Shown here: one piece after another, positions 22,605-32,996 of the stretch
Numbering within the stretch: the first letter of the stretch is position 1
Layout: each line of letters starts with the position of its first letter
Origin: Tritrichomonas musculus
Lineage: Eukaryota; Parabasalia; Tritrichomonadida; Tritrichomonadidae
NCBI GenBank assembly: GCA_039105265.1
Contig: JAPFFF010000014.1
Location: 124,001-188,000, forward strand
Length of the DNA stretch: 64,000 bases
Direction: 5' to 3'
Notes under the pieces: model-generated
Told to the model about the DNA's origin: nothing
What the model saw: only the letters and a program-made list of their open reading frames with translations
The model's database searches: none
Position numbers and translations under genes: made by a program

Positions 22605-25600
22605 ATGTCTTGTAAACAAGAACCAGCACCTAATACGAAATTTTTACTTTCGACAGGACCAAAAACAAAATTATTAGCATTAAATTCAAAAGAATATCAA
22701 ACGAACAAAGACAAAACGCTTGCGCTCTGTGACAATACAACATCTTCAGTTTTTGTATTTTTTGATCGTGATGATGAAACGGAAGGCAACCAGAACAATA
22801 ACGACAACGACATTTCACCAAATATTATGGAGTTAAAAAATTTAGCTAACCGAGACATTACTTCGATAGCAAGCAATCTTGGTAGCATCAATGTTGTTAC
22901 AGGAAACCGAGAATTTCTTACCGCGGACACCGTTGTAACGGAAGAACGAAACGAAGAAGTAAATTTCAACGCTCCTTCTATTTTTGATCTTTATGATGTT
23001 ATCAATGCTAGTTGTGGGGCTGAACATACATTTGTTTGTGGAGTTCAGCAACAACGTTCATATATTTTTTGTCGTGGTAACAACTCAAATGGCCAACTTG
23101 GCCTTGGTAAAAAAATATCCTACACAGATCGCTTTAAACAAGTTCACATTGAGACCTCACCACAATTTTTCCAAGTAGCATGCGGCAGTTTCTTTACTCT
23201 TCTTCTGACGACGACAGGCAAAGTTTGGGGTTTTGGACATAATCATCATGGTCAGCTTGGATCAGGGAGCCGGGAACAGATTGTGTGGGAACCGACTGAA
23301 ATTGGATCACTGAATGGGATTCCTGTCACACAAATAGCGGCCGGCACTTCGCACTCGCTTGCGCTGTCTACGACAGGCCTCCTCTTCTGCGCCGGCAGCA
23401 ACAGCCAGGGCCAGCTCGGCATCTCCGGCCAGTACGACCAGAACAGCTTCACCAACGTCGAGTCGCTGTCTGCGGTCTTCGTTGTTCGGGTATCGGCGAA
23501 CGGGTGCTACTCGGCTGCGATTGACGAGTTTGGGACTCTCTACATCTGGGGCGGCGCGTGGGGCAGCAGTCCGCGCTCCGTGACCGTCGACTGCGGCGGC
23601 ATCGAGCAGTCTGATGCAAATGCGGAAGCCGATGAGACGAAGGCGAAAGAAGGCGAAAACAAGGAACTTTTTGTTGATGTTTCACTTGGCGCGGACGGCC
23701 GCTTTGCAGCGCTGACGTCCCGCAACAAGCTGATTGTCGGCGGCTTCTATGTGAACGGCGAGCAGGTTCTCACTCCAATCGAGGTGGCGTCGCCGAGAGT
23801 CCCGTTCACTGGGATTTTCAGCGGCGGCGACTTCTTCGTTGTCGTCGCGTCGAGAGAAAACCGGCTTCCTCTCAAGTCGATCTACTTCGACACGAACAAG
23901 GCGCTGCTTCCCCCGAATCCGAAGAAGATGCGGGACCGACTCCGGCCACCCCAGCGAATTCTGACACTTTCCAACACTGACTTCAACAAGGCGATTGAGA
24001 ATCCGTTTTTCGGGAAGGGCGCCGGGATGGTCTTTGCGTCCCTCTCGTCGCTGAACGGCTCGTTCCTCGTCGCCAACTTCAACGAGTCGATGCTGACGAT
24101 CAGCTCCGGCATCGACATTGCAGGCGTGATCGGCTTCTTCGACACGATCATGCGGAACGACCCTCCGCTGATGCAGCGCCTGACGCAGGTCTTCAACCGG
24201 ACCGTGATGGAGGTCCGCGACAACCCTCCAGAGCAGAAGCGCCCGTGGATGATGCGCTTCCTCGTGATCGGCCTCCTCCACCCGTCAGCGATCGACATGC
24301 GGGAGAGCCTCGACTTCTGGCGGAACCTGGTTGAGGCGATTGACAAGATGAAGGGCCACCAGGTTCTCGCGCAGTGGCTGTCTGTGACGAGCCGCGGGTC
24401 TCTCTCGCGAGTTCTGAAGTCTGTGAAGGACTACATCAGCGTCGAGTGCGCGGAAACCGGTCGCCTCTACTCGCCGCTGATGATCAAAGGCGTGAAGGCG
24501 ATGGAGGCTGTCTGGTTTGCGTCCAACCGCACGAAGAAGCTTCCGTTCGACGCGTTCTACCACGAGCAGGTGAACCTGATGATCAACATCCAGACCGAGC
24601 ACCAGCTGTACGCGTCAGCTGACGACAACTGGTGCTACACGAAGCGGTCGCCGTGGATTCTGGATGCGAACACGAAGACGCGATTCATTCGGCTGAACTC
24701 GCGGCAGATGATGAACCAGCGGCAGATCAACGCGATGAGGCACGCGACGCAGTTCTGGGGCGACGTTCCAGTTGTGACTCCGCTGGACCTGTTCCTGATT
24801 CTGCAGGTCGACCGCTCGAACGTTGTGATGGACACCTTCCAGCAGATCTGCCTGCTGAAGAACCCCGACCTGGACCTGAAGAAGCCTCTGAAAGTTGTCT
24901 TCAAGAACGAGCCCGGCGTCGACGAGGGCGGCCTGCAGCGCGAGTTCTTCCAGCTGATTGTCGCGGAGCTTCTGGATCCTGCGAAAGAAGTCTTCACGAC
25001 AGTGAACAACGAGTTCTACTGGTTCAACCGGAAACCGATCGAGCCGACCACGAAGCAGTGCTTCTACCTGACGGGCGTCGTTGTCGGCCTTGCGATCTAC
25101 AACGGGAACCTGCTGAACGTTCGCTTCCCGATTGCCCTGTACAAGAAGCTCCGGCGGATGACGGTCACGATCGAAGACCTGAAGGAGCTTGACGAGCCAG
25201 TCTACAACTCGCTGCGGAGCATCGAGAGCTACGGCGGGAACGTCGAGGAGGACATGGGCCTGTTCTTCGAGTACGACGAGGTTCCACTGAAGAAGAACGG
25301 GTCGAGCATCGCAGTCACGAACGAGAACCGCGGCGAGTTTGTCAGGCTTGTCGTCGACTTCATCCTGAACAAGTCGATCAGGGAGCAGTTCGAGTCGTTC
25401 GAGCACGGCTTCATGCAGTCAGCGGGCGACATCGTCCTCGACCTCTTCCGCCCGGAGGAGCTGTCGCTTCTTGTCGCAGGACGGGAGGAGCTGGACTTCG
25501 TTGCGCTGCAGAAGGCGACTCGCTACGAGGGCGGCTTCACGAAGGACTCGGAGCCGGTGCGCGCATTCTGGCACATTGTGCACACGCGCCTGACAGACGC

Positions 25601-25826
25601 GCAGAAGAAGAAGCTCCTGGTCTTTGTGACATCATCGCCGCGAGCCCCAATCAACGGCCTCGGCGCAGTCCCGTTTGTCATTGCGAAGGACGGAAACCCA
25701 GAGCACATCCCAACGTCGCACACGTGCTTCTTCATGCTTGTCCTGCCAGACGATCCAAACGAGGACAGCCTCTACAGGAAACTCATCATCGCAATCGAGA
25801 ACTCGGAAGGTTTCGCTTTCAAATGA
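22605..25826 (+). CDS. RCC1-repeat HECT E3 ubiquitin ligase (HERC-like)
   Basis: The 1073-residue protein joins an N-terminal RCC1 propeller to a C-terminal HECT domain. RCC1 blades are visible at about 125-330: CGAEHTFVCG then GNNSNGQLGLG, CGSFFTLLLTTTGKVWGFG then HHGQLGSG, AAGTSHSLALSTTG then GSNSQGQLG, and YSAAIDEFGTLYIWGG. The HECT domain spans about 735-1073, with FKNEPGVDEGGLQREFF at the start and NNEFYWFNRKP, FYLTGVVVGLAIYN in the N-lobe. The catalytic Cys is at 1041 in IPTSHTCFFMLVLPD, so the ligase looks active. HECT ligases take ubiquitin from E2 as a thioester and pass it to substrates. Composition changes sharply: the first 600 bases are AT-rich like the surroundings, while from about 23,340 to the stop codon usage is strongly GC-biased, with many CTG, GTC, CGC and GGC codons. 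Confidence 0.93.
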   Translation: MSCKQEPAPNTKFLLSTGPKTKLLALNSKEYQTNKDKTLALCDNTTSSVFVFFDRDDETEGNQNNNDNDISPNIMELKNLANRDITSIASNLGSINVVTGNREFLTADTVVTEERNEEVNFNAPSIFDLYDVINASCGAEHTFVCGVQQQRSYIFCRGNNSNGQLGLGKKISYTDRFKQVHIETSPQFFQVACGSFFTLLLTTTGKVWGFGHNHHGQLGSGSREQIVWEPTEIGSLNGIPVTQIAAGTSHSLALSTTGLLFCAGSNSQGQLGISGQYDQNSFTNVESLSAVFVVRVSANGCYSAAIDEFGTLYIWGGAWGSSPRSVTVDCGGIEQSDANAEADETKAKEGENKELFVDVSLGADGRFAALTSRNKLIVGGFYVNGEQVLTPIEVASPRVPFTGIFSGGDFFVVVASRENRLPLKSIYFDTNKALLPPNPKKMRDRLRPPQRILTLSNTDFNKAIENPFFGKGAGMVFASLSSLNGSFLVANFNESMLTISSGIDIAGVIGFFDTIMRNDPPLMQRLTQVFNRTVMEVRDNPPEQKRPWMMRFLVIGLLHPSAIDMRESLDFWRNLVEAIDKMKGHQVLAQWLSVTSRGSLSRVLKSVKDYISVECAETGRLYSPLMIKGVKAMEAVWFASNRTKKLPFDAFYHEQVNLMINIQTEHQLYASADDNWCYTKRSPWILDANTKTRFIRLNSRQMMNQRQINAMRHATQFWGDVPVVTPLDLFLILQVDRSNVVMDTFQQICLLKNPDLDLKKPLKVVFKNEPGVDEGGLQREFFQLIVAELLDPAKEVFTTVNNEFYWFNRKPIEPTTKQCFYLTGVVVGLAIYNGNLLNVRFPIALYKKLRRMTVTIEDLKELDEPVYNSLRSIESYGGNVEEDMGLFFEYDEVPLKKNGSSIAVTNENRGEFVRLVVDFILNKSIREQFESFEHGFMQSAGDIVLDLFRPEELSLLVAGREELDFVALQKATRYEGGFTKDSEPVRAFWHIVHTRLTDAQKKKLLVFVTSSPRAPINGLGAVPFVIAKDGNPEHIPTSHTCFFMLVLPDDPNEDSLYRKLIIAIENSEGFAFK

Positions 25827-26255
25827 GTCACTTTTTTATTTACTCTGATTTTTGTATTTTTTTTTTACTAAAAGTCTTTTATATATAATTTTCTTTTCTT
25901 TTTTTTCAGTCTAGGCGAGATAAATGCTGTTTTGAGAATGCGCATTTCTTTTGCTGGACCAGAATTTCATGAATTGCATGTTTTTATTAATGAATTACAT
26001 TTGATTAACCGTTGTCATTGACACTGCAAATTTGCAGAATTATTGCATATGAATTATTCGTTATGCTCATTAATTATCAAACGATTTCATAAATATATGA
26101 AAGTCAAATCTGTAAATTTTTGGGCTGACAAAAATTAAAATTCTAATAAAATCTCGCTGATTTTCCATGCGTTTATTCAATATTTCAAATATCATATTTT
26201 ATTATAGCTAATTGCACCTTCGTTCCTTTTTAATACTCACAACTTGAAATTAAAC
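25827..26255. other. Intergenic, nothing recognised
   Basis: AT-rich spacer between the ligase and the BspA-like chimera. No gene, RNA or repeat is recognised up to the inverted repeat at 26256. Confidence 0.5.
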
Positions 26256-26290
26256 TGGTAATCATTTTTGCATACAACTCAATTTTCAAT
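26256..26290 (+). repeat. Left copy of a 35-bp perfect inverted repeat
   Basis: The 35 bases, with core TTGCATACAACTCAATT, recur as an exact reverse complement at 27191-27225. The pair brackets the BspA-like gene. The left copy is 38 bases before its ATG, so it could also act as a promoter element. Confidence 0.85.
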
Positions 26291-26327
26291 TTATAATTGA
26301 AAACTGATAATTATTTATATATAAAAT

Positions 26328-27014
26328 ATGAATCATTCAGAGTATGACAAAAAAGAGCTTCGTACTCTTTATAAAGTTGAAAATATGAATCTCACACGTG
26401 AAATCAGCATCCTTTCACAAATGAGCCATCCTTCAGTAGTTGAACTGGAAGATGGATGGTGCACTAGACTAGACCACTTGACCGAGGTTGAAGTTGATCG
26501 AGGAAACGCGAGGTACTCAAGAATTGGTGGGAAACCCGTCATTGGCAAATCAGACATCTCAAATGAAGACTATGACACGCTCATCTTCTGCACGCGTGAC
26601 TCAATCGAAGCGAATATTCCAGCAACGATCAAAATCATCGGCGCATTTTCATTCTCAAATTCAAAATTTTCAAGGATCCAGATTCCATCGCACGTCACAC
26701 AAATATGCGAAGGTGCTTTTTCATGTTTCCACAAACTTTCCAGATTTGAATTTGAACCAAATTCAGAACTTCGAACAATCGGAGAAGGAACATTCTTTTA
26801 TTCAGCACTTGCAAGCATCCAGATTCCATCGCACGTCACACAAATCTGTGAACGTGCTTTTTGTAAATGCGACAAACTTCAGATCGTTGAAATTGATGAA
26901 AACTCATTAGAGGAGTCAATTGGCGTGGACACATTCCGCAGCAGCGAGATTATCATGCTTCCAGTGCATGAGAAACAAAAGATCCATAATCAAACTTCTA
27001 CAACTGATCAATAA
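26328..27014 (+). CDS. BspA-like LRR protein with a kinase-derived N-terminus
   Basis: The 228-residue protein has two visible BspA-type leucine-rich repeats (LRR_5) at about 115-205: IQIPSHVTQICEGAFSCF and IQIPSHVTQICERAFCKC, each followed by a L-x-x-F/V-E segment. Residues about 50-110 form an earlier degenerate repeat region (LTEVEVDRGNARYSRIGGKP, then TIKIIGAFSFSNS). BspA-like proteins are a very large trichomonad family, often surface-exposed, but no signal peptide or transmembrane helix is seen here. The first 40 residues (NMNLTREISILSQMSHPSVV) match subdomains III-IV of a protein kinase, with no glycine loop or catalytic loop. The gene therefore looks like a fusion of a kinase fragment to LRRs. 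It sits between 35-bp perfect inverted repeats. The stop runs into TAAATAAATA, fitting a poly(A) signal. Confidence 0.7.
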   Translation: MNHSEYDKKELRTLYKVENMNLTREISILSQMSHPSVVELEDGWCTRLDHLTEVEVDRGNARYSRIGGKPVIGKSDISNEDYDTLIFCTRDSIEANIPATIKIIGAFSFSNSKFSRIQIPSHVTQICEGAFSCFHKLSRFEFEPNSELRTIGEGTFFYSALASIQIPSHVTQICERAFCKCDKLQIVEIDENSLEESIGVDTFRSSEIIMLPVHEKQKIHNQTSTTDQ

Positions 27015-27093
27015 ATAAATATAACCAAATAATATTTTTCATGATAATTGACCATTTTTCAAAAATACATTTTTTTTTTGTCTGTTCTAAATT

Positions 27094-27124
27094 TGTAGTC
27101 ATTTTTGTATACAACTCAATTTTT
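27094..27124 (+). repeat. Degenerate internal copy of the 35-bp repeat
   Basis: A copy in direct orientation to 26256-26290, with a few differences (GTAGTCATTTTTGTATACAA). With the right arm at 27191-27225 it can form a second, imperfect hairpin. Confidence 0.65.
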
Positions 27125-27190
27125 CTGAAAAGTATTGAAAAATGAAAATAATCATCTCAATTTTGAATAATTAGTTTTCAATGATTAATC

Positions 27191-27225
27191 ATTGAAAATT
27201 GAGTTGTATGCAAAAATGATTACCA
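27191..27225 (-). repeat. Right copy of the 35-bp perfect inverted repeat
   Basis: Exact reverse complement of 26256-26290. The bracketed segment, 26256-27225, is 970 bases long and holds one CDS. No clear target-site duplication is visible at the outer ends. Confidence 0.85.
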
Positions 27226-27494
27226 TCTTATATTTCAATAGTTTCAGTGAGAGATTTTTTTAATTTAATCATTTTTATTATGATCTACTATAAATTTGAC
27301 CATCTATCGATAGAGCTCGCACATCATCATTATTGATTTTCAAAAAGTTGTCATATATTTATCTTTAGATTACAGATAAGATTCTTTTGACTCATCAATT
27401 AATTTTCTCTTCTGTTGAACAATTATGATAAATAATTCTTCTGGGCTGGTAATATTTGTTATGCCTATTCTATCCTTGACAATTTCGGTAGACT

Positions 27495-27613
27495 TCAAAA
27501 AGGACGAAACCGCATACCTTTTTCAACAATCAAATTTGAAGGAATCAATCAAAAATTTCTATGCGTTTTCACAAAATTGAATGTTGTAAAAGGTATACTT
27601 TTTCGTCCTTTTT
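27495..27613. repeat. Imperfect inverted repeat, possible MITE-like hairpin
   Basis: AAAAAGGACGAAA followed by ATACCTTTTTCAACA at about 27498-27530 is matched, reversed, by TGTTGTAAAAGGTAT and TTTCGTCCTTTTT at about 27580-27613. Arms are roughly 40 bases with several mismatches. The right end adjoins the point where the kinase relic loses similarity. Confidence 0.5.
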
Positions 27614-27960
27614 AAAATTAATTAAACTTAGTTCTTGGAAATGAATAAACATCACTCAATTTTAAATATTCTTTTGATATAAATATTTCTGGAGCAAATA
27701 CGCCGGCTTCCCTTTGATTGTAATAACATTATGATGTTTGGTGCATATTCCAAAATCAGCCAATTTTGAACACAATGAATCATCAAACAAAATATTGCTC
27801 GGACCAAGATCACGATGAAGAATACTATTTGAATGCAAATAAAGCATGCTTTGAAAAAGTGAAGCAGAAAAATACGATACCGGGATTTTAATACGGAAGC
27901 ATCTAATTATTAATGTTGCTATACAATTTAAAAATACTATTATTGAAATATCATAAATAC
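27606..27960 (-). pseudogene. Protein kinase relic
   Basis: On the - strand the frame reads FQSMLYLHSNSILHRDLGPS then NILFDDSLCSKLADFGICTK. These are a catalytic loop (HRDLGPSN, with Gly in the usual Lys position) and a DFG motif. After VITIKGKP the continuation shifts by one base into the frame that reads GVFAPEIFISKEYLKL then SDVYSF, the APE and DVYSF motifs. The similarity stops there, and no N-lobe is found upstream. At least one frameshift and both ends lost mark it as a fragment of a trichomonad TKL-like kinase. It may be linked by origin to the kinase piece in the neighbouring BspA-like chimera. Confidence 0.7.
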
Positions 27961-28991
27961 ATTAAAAAACAAAAAAATAGGCGGTGAATGCCTTGAAAAA
28001 CCTGTAAACGCTTGAAAAACATTTAGAAACTACTTTTTCAATATTTCTTATTCATTTTTTTTTTTTATAAACAAGGCCAAATCCACAAAGGTGAAATTTT
28101 GACCTCAAATTTTAATCTCAGAATTTCTTTATTACGAGTATATTATGGGAAAAAACCTTTTATGCTTCAATAAAAAGTAGATTCAATGAAAATTATAATT
28201 TTATTATTGAAATATTCTATTATCAAAAATATATTGATTGATGGTTAAATATAAAAGCTTTTTTTTCACAAATAAAACATTTTTTTAAGTTCTTTAGAAT
28301 GAAATATTCAATAAATATGCTCACACATATATAAATATTCCCTCTAGCCTTTACTTTTTTCACATCACAAATTCCTTAACGTAACTTTTTAACGTTTATA
28401 TTCTTTCATCCCTATTTTGGTTGTTGTATTTGCATGTTTTTGGCAAAAATATCAAGTTTTCAAATTAAATTTTATTAAAAAAATCAATGAACAGATAAAA
28501 TTAAAATTTTGAGGCACTTAAGTTTATATTTTATATAATCGCTTTTTAGTATTGGTTTTATATGTTAAAATGAAATTAAAAGTTTATAAAACAATATTAT
28601 AATAGTAAATAATCTAGAAATCTCGAGTAATGTGAATTGGTTGGCTCACAGAGTGATTATATGCTTTTTATAAAATGGTCAATCATTTCACCTTTACAAA
28701 AAAAGATTTTTAAAAATTGCATTTTACTTTTAGAAAAATGATTTTATAAAATAATTTAATTTCTATTTTATTTATTCACAAAAAATTATTTAGTATATTA
28801 TCTTTTTTCAGAGATATGTATTCAATATTTTCAATAAAAAATACATTGTACAAACCTTGTATTTTTTCTATCGTTCTTTGTAGAACAAGGTTGGTACAAA
28901 AAGTGAAGTCTAATTCCCTCATTATAATTTATAAATAATAATACTATTACATGAAGAAATAGATATAAAATATATAAAACTAAAACTAAAA

Positions 28992-28993
<2 letters not shown>
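27961..28993. other. AT-rich stretch without recognisable gene
   Basis: Very AT-rich sequence with no long ORF. I see no gene, RNA or clear repeat until the poly-A tract. Confidence 0.5.

Positions 28994-29043
<50 letters not shown>
28978..29043 (+). repeat. (CTAAAA)n leading into a poly-A run of about 50
   Basis: Three ACTAAA units run straight into about 50 A residues (28994-29043). There is no recognisable retroelement or processed copy upstream, so I record it only as a simple repeat. Confidence 0.8.
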
Positions 29044-29044
<1 letters not shown>

Positions 29045-29207
29045 GAGTAATTTTTACTCTTAAATTTTTTATTTAAAAAGGTGCCAATTTTAAGGAGCCA
29101 ATAAATGTTTTATTTCATCATTATCTGTATAATCAATTGGTTTTTTCCAAAAAAATAATTAAAAAAATCATGAAAAAAATAATTATAACTTGATTAATTT
29201 TTGATTG

Positions 29208-32200
29208 TTAAATATTGTCTCTTGCATTAACATCAATATTTTTATGCTTCAAAAGAAGTTTAACAACATTGATATCATTTGATCGTACAGCCAAATGTAA
29301 TGCTGTTTGCATATTAAAAATATCAAATTAGAATGTAATTAAATTTGATTTTTTTTGATTTGATTAAAGATATAATTAAAATATCATTATCATTAATATA
29401 TATATATATAAAAGAATTTTATAAATTTATTTAATTTAAAACATAATTAAATAATTGATTTTTGTTGAATGTCATTAATATTATTGATTTATGAATTTTA
29501 TAAATAACTTAAAAAAAATATTAAGAAGGTTTATTTCAAGTCTGTTATCAGCACATAAAAGTTTAATTATTTCAATATGCCCAAATTTGATTGCAGAATA
29601 CAAAGCAGTAACATGTAATTTTAAAAAGAATTCCATTTAAAACTTAATTATAAATTTTATAGAAATAAATGAGCAGAAATTTCATTGAAAATTAAGGTTA
29701 TAATGCTATTAAAATGTTTTATATTTAAATGATATCAAAATACAAAATTTGGAATGCTATCAAAATGAAAGATTTGGAATGCTATCAAAAAAACAAGATC
29801 TGAAATGGTATTAAAGCCTTATATTATAAATGTCATTGAATTTTTTTTTATTAATATTATTTGAAATGTAATTTTAAATGTAATTACTAAATTGAAATAT
29901 AATTTTGTAAAAAAATGAATTAAGAATTTTATTTTTATATTTAAAACAAAATTATATATAATTTTTTTTATTTTAACTTCATGAAAATTTGTTTTAAATT
30001 CGATTAAAACTTTTTTTAGAATTGTACTAAAGATTGTTTCTAAATTTGATTTAAATCAAATATTTAATTTTATAAATATAATGAGATGCAAATACCTAAA
30101 ATGTTTATATCTAATTTTCTATTTTCCAAAAATAGTTTTACAATTTCAACATTTCCCAATGCAACTGCTAACACAAATGAAGTCATTTCATTAAAAAATT
30201 TGGTTTCAATTTGATTGAAATAATTAATTTCGAATGATATGAAATTTATTTATTTTTGAATGATATTGAAATATTTGTTTTGTAATGACATTTAAAAATT
30301 TCAATTGAATTTCATTGAAATTCATGAGTATGAATTTCATTAATTTTTTTTAAGAAGAAATTCCGTTAATATTGATTATTTTAAATGTTTTTTAAATACA
30401 TGGTTTTGAATTTCATTAATGCATTTGAATATTAAATAGCATAAAAATATTATTTATGAAATACTGTTAATATTATAAATAAAAATATCACTAAAATCTT
30501 TTTTTTTTAAATTTTATTGAAATTTTTTTTTTAAATTTCATTTAAATAATCACCTTTAAATTATATTAAAAAAATTGATTCTTTATTTTATAAAAATTTT
30601 TTAATATGAATTTCATTCAATAATTGTAACAAAAATATAATAAACATTTTAATATTGAAATATTCATGACATTTATGTTTTGTTTTTGGTTTTTCAATAA
30701 AAGTTTAACAATTTCAATATTTTGGTCCAATACTGCGCTACATAACGCTGTTTCAAAAGACAAAAATAATTAAATTTCATCAAATTTTTTTTATGTATAA
30801 ATATGATTAAAATTATTCAATTCTAAATATAATTTAATTATTTAAATATGAATTGAATAAATAACTTTTATCTATTAAATTCGATCAATAAATTTATTTT
30901 TGAACTCCATTGAAAATAGGATAAAACGCGATTAAAAATAAAAATATTTAAATTCGATTCAAGTATTTGAATTTTAATATGATAAATTTTTTTGGTGAAA
31001 TGTTAAGAATATCAAGATCAATAGTGTCTTTTGATAATAGAAGTTTGATAATCTCAATATTATTTTTCGAAACGGCAGCATATAATACTGTTATGTAAAA
31101 TCAAAAAAAGAATATCATTGAAATACTTAAAACAAATATTATTTAAAAAAACAACATTAAACTCCATTGAAATATAAATATATAAATCCCATTGAAATAT
31201 TTTTTTTAAATATCATTACTATTCAAAAATTTGAATATTGTTCAGAATATTTACATCAATTTTTTCATGACTTAATAAAAGCTTAATGATTTCAATATTT
31301 TCATTTACTACTGCAATAAATAACGGTGTTCTATTGAATAATGATTGAATTCTATTAATATATTTAATTTATTCAAATGGAATAAAATAATTGAATTATT
31401 AATTCCATTTACATATTTAATTAAAAATGTCATTCAAATATTGAATTCAAAATGTGAAATTGAGCATAATTAATATTAACACTATTGTTTGATAATAAAA
31501 GTTTAACAATTTCTAAATTTTCATTATATACTGCTAAATGAAATGCTGAATCATCCAAAAAATAAAATAAAATTTTATTTAATTTTGTGATTAGAAACTT
31601 TATTAAAATATCATTTTTTAAAATGAAATAAATTTTTTTAAAAAGAAATATGATTAAATTAAATTGAATTAATTTCATGAAATTTAATTTTTTTAATTCG
31701 ATTAATACACTTTTGTTTTAAATGTAATTCATATATATGGTTTTAAATGGTATTAAAAATGTTTTAAATACCATTAAATAATATATTTTAAATAAAATTG
31801 AAATGTTGAATTAAAAATGTTATTAAATTTACAGAAAAAAATTTGATTTTAATTTTTAATTATAAATTTCATTTAAATATTAATATTAATTTTATAAATT
31901 ATGATTGAAAAATGTATTCAATATTAACAACAACTTTATCATTTGATAATAAAAGCTTAACCATATCTAAGTTCTCTTTTCGAACAGCAGCATAGATTGG
32001 TGTCATATGAACTTAAAAAATGAATTTCATGGAAATTTTAATTTGAAAATGCAGTTAAAATATTATTTTTTTTAATTTTATTGAAATATTTAATCTAGAA
32101 TTGTGTAAAACAATATTAATTATTAACGTTATTCAGAAAAATAATTGTGAATCGAATTACAATTGTTTTGATTTAAATATAATTGAAATGTAGGATTATA

Positions 32201-32520
32201 AATGGCATTGAAATATATTTTAATTAACATAATTGAATTTTTTAAAAAATCTCATCATAAAATATAATTTTGAATTCCATAAGATATTGAATTTTTAACA
32301 TAATTGAAACAATTAGCATTGAACTCTATTGAAAAAGCCAATATCAAAATTATAGTTCTATTGAATTATTAAAATATGAATATCATTTAATTACTATTTG
32401 AACAAAATAAATATTTATTAAAAAAAAAATGCTAGCGATATTAACATCTAGTCCTTTATTCTTAAATAATAGATTTATAATTTCTATATTTTGCTTTTCA
32501 ACTGCAATATTTAATAGCGT
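29208..32520 (-). repeat. Array of nine isolated one-repeat ankyrin cassettes
   Basis: Nine - strand segments each encode one ankyrin repeat of about 30-33 codons with no stop. Positions are 32431-32520, 31917-32003, 31447-31549, 31240-31329, 31003-31091, 30668-30751, 30096-30183, 29524-29609 and 29208-29306. Typical readings are TALHLAVRSNDINVVKLLLK, TPIYAAVRKENLDMVKLLLS and TPLFIAVVNENIEIIKLLLS, each then running to a DVN-type end. Each segment is preceded, in gene direction, by a T-rich tract and followed by an A/T-rich AATATTnnnAACATTT-like boundary. Gaps of about 120-490 bases are full of stops. The last cassette ends in TAA directly after its repeat. The order and strand continue the ankyrin ORF at 32997-34280. 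The boundaries do not look like GT-AG introns or like the known trichomonad splice sites. Confidence 0.75.
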
Positions 32521-32996
32521 TTTATGAAAATAGTATAAATGGAATTTCATATAAATAATTTTTGAAATAGTATTGAAAATTTTCAATCAAATTTCATAAT
32601 AATATTTGATCTTGAATTTTATTTACAATTTCAATATTTTAAATTAAATTAAAACACTAAAAGTAAAATTTTATTGAAATATTTATTTTCTAATAGTGTT
32701 AAAAAATATAATATTGAATATTATTTAAAAATATAATTATAAAACTTCACTAAATTATTTAATATAAAATTTCATTGAATTATTTGAAATAATTTTATTA
32801 AAATGTTTTGTTATGAATTATATTGAAATATTAAATTTTCAATTTCATTTAATTAATTAATTTGTAATCTGATAAAAATATTTATGGTTGAATTATGTTA
32901 AAACAAGTAATTATAAATTTTATTTCAATAATTGAATTGAAACCCTATTTAATTTTAAATTACTTAAATTCTATAAAATATTTAATTGGAATTGAA
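29307..32996. repeat. Degenerate 24-26-bp repeat filling the spacers between ankyrin cassettes
   Basis: The spacers are built largely from variants of TTTGAATTTCATTGAAATAT on the + strand. The clearest tandem run is at about 29748-29812, with three near-copies of TTTGGAATGCTATCAAAA. Similar units recur in the other gaps and up to the end of the main ankyrin ORF near 32,990. Confidence 0.6.

Noticed and set aside
24615-25406. Long antisense ORFs in the HECT ligase gene
   Set aside because: GC-rich codons suppress stops in the other frames. The + strand frame has clear RCC1 and HECT motifs, including the catalytic Cys.
28978-29043. Poly-A run as the tail of a retroelement or processed copy
   Set aside because: No reverse transcriptase, gene copy or target duplication is seen next to it.
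29208-32520. CRISPR-like array because of regularly repeated units and spacers
   Set aside because: The repeated units are coding ankyrin repeats with diverged sequence, and the spacers are themselves repetitive and of uneven length.
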